The notes beneath the pieces are model-generated. The model ran no database searches, was not told the origin of the DNA, and was given only the letters and a program-made list of their open reading frames with translations. Position numbers and translations under genes: made by a program. A stretch of DNA of 64,000 nucleotides, taken from positions 3,609,271 to 3,673,270 of the forward strand of contig NC_090735.1 of the NCBI RefSeq assembly GCF_036898095.1, in the 5' to 3' direction. This DNA is from Palaemon carinicauda (lineage: Eukaryota > Arthropoda > Malacostraca > Decapoda > Palaemonidae). Below are positions 1 through 9,100 of this stretch, piece after piece. Position 1 is the stretch's first letter. Each line of letters begins with the position of its first letter.

Positions 1-2
1 TC

Positions 3-464
3 TTGTTAACCGAGGAACTCGTCGAGTTTATTTTCTCAATAGTATTTCAAAAGTTACTGTATGGACATGAGTCGTGGTATGATATTGAAACAATATCCAT
101 TAGATTTTGTAGATTTGAGAACAAAACCCTCAGAAGAATATTGGGAGTTAAATGGCAGAACAGGATTGGAAATGAAACTGTGATCGAGATTACTCGAGTG
201 CCAAAAATGGATGAGATGGTGAGGGGTAGATGGAGATGGTTTGAGCGTGCTCTTTGCACTCTATAAGAGAGATTAGTTCAGCAAAATTTCAACTGGGCTT
301 CACAAGGCACTAGAAGAGTTGGAAGACCCAGGCTTACATGGCTGAGGACTACAAAGCGTGAAGTGGAAGATGATGAATGGAGGAGCATTGAATTAAAAGC
401 TCAAAATAGAGACGACTGGCGAAATCTAACCGAGGCCCTTTGCGTCAATAGGCGTAGGAGATGA
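3..464 (+). pseudogene. LINE-type ORF C-terminal fragment, broken by a stop
   Basis: The frame reads through residues such as RRILGVKWQNRIGNETVIEIT and RGRWRWFERAL, then meets TAA at 264-266. In the same frame it continues as ERLVQQNFNWAS, GTRRVGRPRLTWL and DDWRNLTEAL to a TGA at 462-464. The pattern RRILG, RWRWFGH, RVGRPR.TWLR is the usual C-terminal tail after the reverse transcriptase of many animal non-LTR retrotransposons; this family call is from memory. The related copy at 1845-2165 has CCCCAA where this copy has CTATAA, so the stop looks like a point mutation. The 5' part lies outside the window or was never inserted. It is dead sequence. Confidence 0.7.
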
Positions 465-466
465 TG

Positions 467-711
467 ATGATTTCAAATGTTTGAAAAACGTTAGTTGAAA
501 TGTTTACTTTAGTCGTCCATTATTTGTTAAAAGTCAAAGAATTCCTACGGTCAGCTGAGAAGGATTTTTTGAAATTTTTGATTTAGTAAAAATGTAATTG
601 CTATGTATATATCTATAGTTTAAGATAGATATTATAAACATTTCAATTCTTTGGGTATCACCACTACTGACCAACTCCTTTGAGAAACGGCTCAATGTTG
701 GAAACGTTGCT
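467..711. other. AT-rich DNA, nothing recognised
   Basis: This is AT-rich sequence after the LINE tail. It may include the 3' untranslated end of that element and the start of the next AAT-tailed element, but I see no motif that fixes either boundary. Confidence 0.4.
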
Positions 712-1031
712 TAAGGACACTCCAAAATCAAACCATTGTTCTCTAGTCTCGGGTAGTGCCATAGCCTCTGTACCATGGTGTTCCACTGTCTTGAGTTAAT
801 TCTCTTGCTTGAGGGTACACTCCGGAACACTATTCTATCGAATTTCTCTTCCTCTTGATTTGTTAAAGTTTTTATAGTTATATAGGAGATATTCATTTTA
901 ATGTTAGTCTTCGTTACTCTTCTTAAAATATTTTATTTTTCCTTGTTCCCCTTCCTCACTGGGCTATTTTCCCTGTTGGGGCCCCTGGGCTTATAACAGC
1001 TTGCTTTTCAAACTAGGGTTGTAGCTTAGCA

Positions 1032-1072
<41 letters not shown>
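712..1072 (+). mobile_element. AAT-tailed dispersed element (family A), 5'-truncated
   Basis: The copy starts near GGACACTCCAAAATCAAACC. It runs through GTAGTGCCATAGCCTCTGTA and TTTCCTTTCCTCACTGGGC, then AACTAGGGTTGTAGCTTAGC, and ends in (AAT)n at 1030-1072. The same ordered blocks recur about 18 times in this window on both strands, always ending in AAT or ATT repeats. A 3' simple-repeat tail and variable 5' truncation suggest a non-LTR-mobilised element, either a SINE or the 3' end of a LINE. No coding sequence is visible in it. Confidence 0.8.
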
Positions 1073-1073
<1 letters not shown>

Positions 1074-1322
1074 TGCATTATTAGTTATGGATCACCCTAA
1101 GGCTCTCAATATAAAACTGAAGACTTGTTTTCCAAGTGCTTCGATAATGTGGATTTGACAATAAACGAGCAATATGCTGTGTGAAATTCTGAGTGCATTG
1201 GGATGCACACTGTATAATGAATGAACAGGTCTTGTAGAGAGTAGGGTTCCCCTGCACTATAGGACCAGAAAAGCAGCCCTCAAGACTCATTATGGGAGAA
1301 GAACATTTCTGTGCCATGCATG
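1073..1322. other. Segment between two tail-to-tail family A copies
   Basis: About 250 bases of ordinary composition lie between the AAT tail of one family A copy and the ATT tail of the next, inverted copy. A 78-residue frame on the minus strand (1081-1317) begins MAQKCSSPIMSLEGCFSG. I do not recognise it, and it has no clear start context. It could be chance or a fragment of another repeat. Confidence 0.35.
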
Positions 1323-1323
1323 A

Positions 1324-1354
<31 letters not shown>

Positions 1355-1769
1355 AATATTAAATGCTAAGCTACAACCCTAGTTGGAAAAGCAGGATGCT
1401 ATAAGCCCAAGGGCTCCAACAGGGAAAATTAGCCCAGTGAGGAAAGGAAACAAGAAAAATAAAATATTCTAAGAACAGTAAAAACATTGAAATAAATATT
1501 TCCTATATAAACTATAAAAACTTCAACAAAACAAGAGGAAGAGAAACTAGATAGAACAGTGTACCCGAGTGTACCCTCAAGCAAGAGAACTCTAACCCAA
1601 GATAGTGGAAGACCATGTTACAGAGGCTATGGCACTACCCAAAACTAGAGAACAATGGTTTGATTTTGGAGTGTCTTTCTGCTAGAAGAGCTGCTTACCA
1701 TAGCTAAAGAGCCTCTTCTACCCTTACGAAGAGGAAAGTAGCCACTGAACAATTACAATGCAGTAGTTA
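1323..1769 (-). mobile_element. AAT-tailed dispersed element (family A), long copy
   Basis: The reverse complement of the family A blocks starts with an ATT tract at 1323-1358. GCTAAGCTACAACCCTAGTT follows, then the TGCTATAAGCCCAAGGGCTCC block, then the upstream blocks to about GCAGTAGTT. It is longer at its 5' end than most copies here. Confidence 0.8.
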
Positions 1770-1844
1770 GCTCGAATAACCATCTGTGAAAGGGACTTTG
1801 GAAGAACACTTTTTGTAAGCAGACTATCATATCTAACGGTATAC

Positions 1845-2165
1845 AATAAGGATATTGGGAGTTAAATAACGTGACAGGATTAGTAATGAAACTATAAGAG
1901 AGATTACTCGAGTGCCGTATGTGGAAGAGATCATGATGAGGGGTAGATGGAGATGGTTTGGTCATGCTATTCGCACTCCCCAAGAGAGATTAGTTCACCA
2001 AACATTCAGCTGGGCTCCACAAGGCACTAGAAGAGTTGGAAGACCCAGGCCTACATGGCTGAGGACTATGAAGCGTGAAGTAGATGAAGTTGAATGGAGA
2101 AGTATTGAATTATAAGCTCAATATAGAGACGACTGGCGACATCTAACTGAGGAGGAGATGATGAT
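1845..2165 (+). pseudogene. Second LINE-type ORF C-terminal fragment
   Basis: Same family as the fragment at 3-464. It reads RRILGVK, a stop, RDRISNETI, a stop, then an open stretch at 1912-2115 with RGRWRWFGHAIRTPQERL and GTRRVGRPRPTWLRTMKREV. It stops at TAA, where the other copy has AAA. At least three in-frame stops make it a pseudogene. The downstream ATGATGATGA resembles the end of the other copies. Confidence 0.7.
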
Positions 2166-2699
2166 GAATGTTATACAAATCATTTCGACCTTTATCAGGA
2201 AAAGTCTTTGAAATTTCTTGTCTTTGTAATTGTTTTACGCACTGCTTTTAACTGTACAATTAAAATATTTGAAAATGTAGTGCTGTAATTGCCGTGAAAA
2301 CTTTGTGAGATTTCGTTCTCAATTATGCTCCTCAAGTGCTTACTGGCTATTACTCGTTTAATACCGTGAATGATATAACCCACCGATTGGTAGGCCACAC
2401 TCGAGAAGTATGTGACCGTTTTATGAAGTGCCGTAAAGGCTATTTTCCCCTTAGACAAGTGAAGGAAAATCGCCTCTACTGGAAACCGCCCCCTTTTAGT
2501 GGCTCCAATTGTGGAGCGGCGTCTCTTATTGCCCCGGTTAAAAATCCTCTTGATTTTGGTCGTTTGGCCAAGCCTTTGGGAACCCCGGTGAATTCCAGTC
2601 TCAGAATTCCAGTCTCAGTGGAATGTGGTCCTTCGTATTTTATTGCAGTTATCCTTTTAAGAATCTGGAATCCTTTTTTTGGTAGGAACCAAGCTTGAG
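2166..2699. other. Unrecognised unique-looking DNA with a 120-residue frame
   Basis: A plus-strand frame at 2336-2698 encodes 120 residues beginning MLTGYYSFNTVNDITHRLV, with mixed, non-repetitive composition. I recognise no domain. It is one of the few open frames here not made by a simple repeat, but its length is within chance expectation. I do not call it a gene. Confidence 0.3.
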
Positions 2700-3062
2700 G
2701 GTATCAAGAGATTTCTTTTTCCTTTTTTTATTGATACGACTTGAAAGTCTTCCCTACCTATAGATTGAATCCTAATTTTCAATCCATTTACTGATATCTT
2801 AATTTCATTTTTTTATATCTTTCATTTTCGTGTGGAACCATACAGAAAGGTATCAATTTTTATTTTTTTTTTTATTTTTGTGGATACGACTTGAAAGTCT
2901 TCCCAGCTTAGATTGAATTTTAATTTTAATTCCATTTACTACTTTTTTTTTTTTTTATACGACTTGAAAAGTCTTCCCTACCTTAAATTGAATTTTAATT
3001 TTCAATTCATTTGCTGATATCTTAACTTCACTTTTTTATATCTTTCATATTTGTGTGGGAGA
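2700..3062. repeat. T-rich tandem repeat, three units
   Basis: The block GATACGACTTGAAAGTCTTCC followed by a TTGAATTTTAATTT stretch occurs near 2735, 2882 and 2958, each time next to a poly-T run. Units are unequal, roughly 75-150 bases, because the T runs and linkers differ. Confidence 0.7.
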
Positions 3063-3430
3063 ATTTGGTTAAAAATTTATGTTGATACTGTTTACTTTGG
3101 GTGAATTGTTGTAGAAAGATTGTCCTCCAATTTATGTTGAGACAGTTTACTGAAACCGTTTGCTAGGACTGGAAAACCGCGTTTCATCTCGATCTTCTCG
3201 ATCAGCTGATCGCCCCCTTTTTCTGGGTCACCTAATGACGGCCAAGCGAGCTTTTAAGGTGAGAACGACGTGTGTTCGAAGTGGAGTAATGAAAGAAACG
3301 CCATATCCTATTGTGTAGAGTATAGTACTCTATCGATACTATTGCTTATGGAATGCGGAAGACAACATAAAGAAATACGCAGTGCACCAGAAGGGGGCGG
3401 AGATTGAGCGGAACAGGGAACCACACCCCC
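3063..3430. other. No feature recognised
   Basis: Mixed-composition sequence with no convincing ORF, repeat family or RNA motif. It leads into the CT-rich array. Confidence 0.4.
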
Positions 3431-3432
3431 CG

Positions 3433-3507
<75 letters not shown>

Positions 3508-3578
3508 ATTTTGCATTACTCCAAAACGCCCCCATACTTGAGAATGCCTTGATGAAGTCACTCGGCTTCAACATGGAA

Positions 3579-3647
<69 letters not shown>

Positions 3648-3755
3648 ATTTTGACCTTCATGCGATTTTTTTCATAATTTTATTTTCTATGCATTACTCC
3701 AAAACACCCCCTTACTGTGAGAATCCCTTGATAAAGTCACTTGGCTTCAGCATGG

Positions 3756-3815
<60 letters not shown>
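3431..3815. repeat. (CT)n-spacer minisatellite, three units
   Basis: Three (CT)n tracts (about 3437-3504, 3583-3644 and 3762-3813) are separated by related spacers. Shared spacer text is CAATATTTTG, GCATTACTCCAAAACNCCCC, GAGAATNCCTTGAT and AAGTCACT.GGCTTCA. The whole unit, spacer plus CT tract, was therefore copied. The long RERERE frame on the minus strand is an artefact of the CT tract. Confidence 0.85.
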
Positions 3816-4044
3816 GACTGTAATGTGGCAGAGCTGTTTCTGTGTCTCCCCTACCATACTACTCTTTTTATGATGACCATCCTAAGTAGTTGGTTGCATG
3901 AAGGTAATTAGGGCTGGTGATTCCTTACATGCTCTCTTTGACAGCGAAGCGGGGATCTCATAAAACCGAAAATGAATTAACTGGTAACTTTTATTTGCTG
4001 AAAGGTTAAAAGTGGCTGGTTTCAGTCTCAGTTGTTCCGTGTTC
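3816..4044. other. No feature recognised
   Basis: Mixed sequence between the CT array and a family A element. No repeat unit or open frame of note. Confidence 0.35.
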
Positions 4045-4266
4045 TTCTTCCTATTGTTATTTTGAGGTTTTTATAGTTTATATATGGAAGATTTATTTTA
4101 ATGTTATTATTGCTCTTAAACTTCTCTTGTAGTTTTTTCCTTATTACCTGTCCTCACTTGGTTATTTTCCCTATTCGGAGCCCTTGGGCTTATAGCATCC
4201 CGCTTTTCCAACTAGGTTTTTAGCTTAGCAAGTAATAATAATAATAATAATAATAATAATGATAAT
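4045..4266 (+). mobile_element. AAT-tailed dispersed element (family A), 3' half
   Basis: Carries the TTTTTATAGTTTATATATGGAAG block, TCCTCACTTGGTTATTTTCCC, the GGGCTTATAGCATCC block, AACTAGGTTTTTAGCTTAGC and an (AAT)n tail. The 5' half is absent. Confidence 0.75.
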
Positions 4267-4425
4267 AGATACTCACTAATACGTCATCCTGGCAAGCCCA
4301 ACCCCCAACTGTGGTGCCCAACCACAGCAGTGGCCTCCCTAGTAAACAGCTTAAACTCATGGTCCCGGGCTCTGATCGATCTGCCGCCATGCGAATGCTA
4401 GGCGAACACGTTACCACTATGTTAG
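4267..4425 (-). mobile_element. tRNA-like SINE fragment (family G)
   Basis: On the minus strand it reads GTGGTAACGTGTTCGCCTAG, then GGCGGCAGATCGATCAGAGC, GGAGGCCACTGCTGTGG and GTGAGTATC. GATCGATCA resembles a pol III B box (GWTCRANNC) except at its last base, and TGGTAACGTG could be a decayed A box. A second copy lies at 48166-48330 on the plus strand, where the box is GATCGATCC and fits fully. No acceptor stem can be drawn, so it is not a tRNA gene. Confidence 0.55.
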
Positions 4426-4564
4426 ATAGGGAAATATGAGTAGGGCTTTGTAAATGTCTTTTGCGTGTTGAACGTTTCTGTTGTAACTGCTTAGATAGGA
4501 CTTTTGATCAGTTTTCAGAAGAGGACATATTGAAGGGGTGTCCTCCCACAATTTTAAAGTTAAA

Positions 4565-4962
4565 CTAGATGGGCAATCAGTAGAGCAAAGACCTCCGCCG
4601 CGGCAGCTTATTTCTTGACCTTTTGCTTGACCGTGACCTTTGACCTTAACCTGTATTAATTGGCGTGGATTTTCATTCACTCGAATATGAACCAAGTTTG
4701 AAGTCTCTGTGACAACAATGTCCAAACTTATGGCTGATTACCTGAATTGGACATTTTGCTTGACCGTGATCTTGACCTTGACCTTTGACCTTGCCCTTCC
4801 TAAATTTAATCATGTACAGCATTTTACACAACAGTTAATCCCTGCAAGTTTCATTACTCTACGATTAAAATTGTGGTCAGAAAGCTGTTCACACATACAC
4901 ACACACACACACACTCAAAACAGGGGGTAAAACATAATCTTCCAACATCGTTGGCGGAACTA
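4565..4962 (-). mobile_element. TCCGCCAACG-type element with core repeat (family E)
   Basis: Read on the minus strand it opens near TTCCGCCAACGATGTTGGAAG and contains GAAACTTGCAGGGATTAACTG and AAGGTCAAGGTCA. It ends near GCGGAGGTCTTTGCTCTAC. It matches the ordered blocks of the copies at 23335, 41843 and 63868. A (GT)n tract replaces part of the 5' region. One core unit is present. Termini and mechanism are unknown to me, and no protein is encoded. Confidence 0.75.
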
Positions 4963-5317
4963 ATGAAGATTGTCTGAGTGAGCCTAAAAAGGTTTCTCTT
5001 GCAATTCATTATAAAGGAAAGTTCATTGGCTGTCATATCAAATCCAAATTTTTGCCGGAGGAGAAACCCTACATCGACTCCCTGACTCTGAATCTGTCTG
5101 AACCCAACGTAATAGTTAATTAAGCTACCAAACTCGGTAAAGGTCGAGGCCCACAAGAATCCTTACGATATTCAAGTAGCTTAAGAGACCTAAACTAATA
5201 ATGTAACCTTTGAAGAAATAAGTTCATATCCTGGGAAGTCGATGATTTTGCGAACGACAAAGAATAAAACTGCCCGCAAAATTTCATGCTGTTACAATGA
5301 TTGCTTTAAAGATTTAA
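4963..5317. other. No feature recognised
   Basis: Unique-looking sequence. The 100-residue minus frame that enters it is partly a shadow of the GT tract in the neighbouring element. No known family identified. Confidence 0.35.
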
Positions 5318-5805
5318 TGGTTTAAAGACCGCTCATGAATGGCAGAGGCAAGAGACAGTGACATTGCCCTAGAGACCTTATTGCATATGATCAGCGCCCA
5401 AGCCCCCTCTCCATCCAAGCAAACAAAGGAAGACCAGGCCATGACTACTGATGACTCAGGAGATAGACCTAAAGGCTCCCCCAAACCCCCCATCCTTAGG
5501 TCACAAGGATGGTGAGGTTGCAGCGACCAAAGGAACTCCCTGGTCCTAGCTTGGGTGGAGAGCGGGCCTGGGGGCTGTTCATATATGGTCAGTCTCTAGG
5601 GCAATTTCCTTCCCAGGGCAATGTCACTGTCCCACAAGGATGGTGAGGTTGCAGCGACCAAAGGAACTCCTTGGTCCTAGCTTGGGTGGAGAGGGCGCCT
5701 GGGCGCTGATCATATATGGTCAGTCTCTTGGGCATTGTCCTTCCCAGGGCAATGTCACTGTCCCTTGCCTCTGCCATTCACAAGAGGCCTTTAAACCTTT
5801 AGGTA
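5318..5805. mobile_element. Rearranged tRNA-like SINE (family B) composite
   Basis: Positions 5318-5537 read as the minus strand of family B (GACCGCTCATGAATGGCAGAGG, then GATGACTCAGGAGATAGACC, then GCAGCGACCAAAGGAACT). From there two plus-strand tail halves follow, each CTTGGTCCTAGCTTGGGTGG-like and ending in the AATGTCACTGTCCC block. A second short minus piece sits at 5632-5669. The 5506-5631 and 5632-5758 segments form a tandem pair of about 125 bp. The result is an inverted composite rather than a simple insertion. Confidence 0.7.
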
Positions 5806-6147
5806 TGCTCCCTCCCCCACGGCACAGATGACGACCTGTGCTACTGCTGGTAAGGAAAGTCTCGACTCTTCTGCTCTAGTTATGTCTTTCCTGCCTGTTG
5901 AAGACTTAAGGACCATGAAAAGGTCACTCTTTGAATAACCATAGTTCTAGTGTTTACACACTTGAGCCATTCATTCCATCTTCCCCACGATACCATATGA
6001 ATGAAAAATCTGGCAGTATGAATGAAGATATAAGAGTTTTGTATTGTACAGGCATTATTCATAATATCTGTTATGAAGACTTATTCATTGAAAGCTCTCA
6101 ACAGATAAGCGTGATGTTCATATTACATCGCCACTTGACCTCACTGT
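5806..6147. other. Left flank of the 63-bp array
   Basis: Mixed sequence with no recognised family. A 75-residue plus frame (5931-6158) has no known motif. The sequence passes into the array at the first CAGCCTCTAAAACG. Confidence 0.35.
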
Positions 6148-9100
6148 ACAGCCTCTAAAACGTTTACAATGCTTCAAGAAGACTCAAATCACTGGCAGTT
6201 CTTTTCTGAAACAGCCTCTTAAAACGTTTACAATGCTTCTATAAGGGTAAAATCACTGGCAGTTCTTTTCTGAAACAGCTTCTAAAACGTTTACAATGCT
6301 TCAAGAAGGCTCAAATCACTGGCAGTTCTTTTCTGAAACAGCCTCTAAAACGTTTACAATGCTTCAAGAAGGCTCAAATCACTGGCAGTTCTTTTCTGAA
6401 ACAGCCTCTAAAACGTTTACAATGCTTCAAGAAGGCTCAAATCACTGGCAGTTCTTTTCTGAAACAGCCTCTAAAACGTTTACAATGCTCCAAGAAGACT
6501 CAAATCACTGGCAGTTCTTTTCTGAAACAGCCTCTAAAACGTTTACAATGCTTCAAGAAGACTCAAATCTCTGGCAGTTCTTTTCTGAAACAGCTTCTAA
6601 AACGTTTACAATGCTTCAAGAAGGCTCGAATCACTGGCAGTTCTTTTCTGAAACAGCCTCTAAAACGTTTACAATGCTTCAAGAAGACACAAATCACTAG
6701 CAGTTCTTTTCTGAAACAGCCTCTAAAACGTTTACAATGCTTCAAGAAGACTCAAATCTCTGGCAGTTCTTTTCTGAAACAGCCTCTAAAACGTTTACAG
6801 TGCTTCAAGAAAACTCAAATCACTGGCAGTTCTTTTCTGAAACAGCCTCTAAAACGTTTACAATGCTTCAAGAAGACTCAAAGCTCTGGCAGTTCTTTTC
6901 TGAAACAGCCTCTAAAACGTTTACAATGCTTCAAGAAGACTCAAATCTCTGGCAGTTCTTTTCTGAAACAGCTTCTAAAACGTTTACAATGCTTCAAGAA
7001 GACTCAAATCTCTGGCAGTTCTTTTCTGAAACAGCCTCTAAAACGTTTACAATGCTTCAAGAAGACTCAAATCACTGGCAGTTCTTTTCTGAAACAGCTT
7101 CTAAAACGTTTACAATGCTTCAAGAAGGCTCAAATCACTGGCAGTTCTTTTCTGAAACAGCTTCTAAAACGTTTACAATGCTTCAAGAAGGCTCAAATCT
7201 CTGGCAGTTCTTTTCTGAAACAGCCTCTAAAACGTTTACAATGCTTCAAGAAGACTCAAATCACTGGCAGTTCTTTTCTGAAACAGCCTCTAAAACGTTT
7301 ACAATGCTTTTATAAGGGTAAAATCACTGGCAGTTCTTTTCTGAAACAGCTTCTAAAACGTTTACAATGCTTCAAGAAGGCTCAAATCTCTGGCAGTTCT
7401 TTTCTGAAACAGCTTCTAAAACGTTTACAATGCTTCAAGAAGGCTCAAATCACTGGCAGTTCTTTTCTGAAACAGCTTCTAAAACGTTTACAATGCTTCA
7501 AGAAGGCTCAAATCACTGGCAGTTCTTTTCTGAAACAGCCTCTAAAACGTTTACAATGCTTCAAGAAGGCTCAAATCACTGGCAGTTCTTTTCTGAAACA
7601 GCCTCTAAAACGTTTACAATGCTTCAAGAAGACTGAAATCTCTGGCAGTTCTTTTCTGAAACAGCTTCTAAAACGTTTACAATGCTTCAAGAAGGCCCAA
7701 ATCACTGGCAGTTCTTTTCTGAAACAGCCTCTAAAACGTTTACAATGCTTCAAGAAGACTCAAATCACTGGCAGTTCTTTTCTGAAACAGCCTCTAAAAC
7801 GTTTACAATGCTTCAAGAAGACACAAATCACTAGCAGTTCTTTTCTGAAACAGCCTCTAAAACGTTTACAATGCTTCAAGAAGACTCAAATCACTGGCAG
7901 TTCTTTTCTGAAACAGCCTCTAAAACGTTTACAATGCTTCAAGAAGACTCAAATCACTGGCAGTTCTTTTCTGAAACAGCCTCTAAAACGTTTACAATGC
8001 TTTTATAAGGGTAAAATCACTGGCAGTTCTTTTCTGAAACAGCTTCTAAAACGTTTACAATGCTTCAAGAAGGCTCAAATCTCTGGCAGTTCTTTTCTGA
8101 AACAGCTTCTAAAACGTTTACAATGCTTCAAGAAGGCTCAAATCACTGGCAGTTCTTTTCTGAAACAGCTTCTAAAACGTTTACAATGCTTCAAGAAGGC
8201 TCAAATCACTGGCAGTTCTTTTCTGAAACAGCTTCTAAAACGTTTACAATGCTTCAAGAAGGCTCAAATCACTGGCAGTTCTTTTCTGAAACAGCCTCTA
8301 AAACGTTTACAATGCTTCAAGAAGACACAAATCACTGGCAGTTCTTTTCTGAAACAGCCTCTAAAACGTTTACAATGCTTCAAGAAGACTCAAATCACTG
8401 GCAGTTCTTTTCTGAAACAGCCTCTAAAACGTTTACAATGCTTCAAGAAGACTCAAATCTCTGGCAGTTCTTTTCTGAAACAGCTTCTAAAACGTTTACA
8501 ATGCTTCAAGAAGGCTCAAATCACTGGCAATTCTTTTCTGAAACAGCTTCTAAAACGTTTACAATGCTTCAAGAAGACTCAAATCTCTGGCAGTTCTTTT
8601 CTGAAACAGCCTCTAAAACGTTTACAATGCTTCAAGAAGGCTCAAATCACTGGCAGTTCTTTTCTGAAACAGCCTCTAAAACGTTTACAATGCTTCAAGA
8701 AGACTCAAATCTGTGGCAGTTCTTTTCTGAAACAGCTTCTAAAACGTTTACAATGCTTCAAGAAGACTCAAATCACTGGCAGTTCTTTTCTGAAACAGCT
8801 TCTAAAACGTTTGCAATGCTTCAAGAAGACTCAAATCACTGGCAGTTCTTTTCTGAAACAGCTTCTAAAACGTTTGCAATGCTTCAAGAAGACTCAAATC
8901 ACGGGCAGTTCTTTTCTGAAACAGCTTCTAAAACGTTTGCAATGCTTCAAGAAGACTCAAATCTCTGGCAGTTCTTTTCTGAAACAGCTTCTAAAACGTT
9001 TGCAATGCTTCAAGAAGACTCAAATCACTGGCAGTTCTTTTCTGAAACAGCCTCTAAAACGTTTACAATGCTTCAAGAAGACTCAAATCACTGGCAGTTC

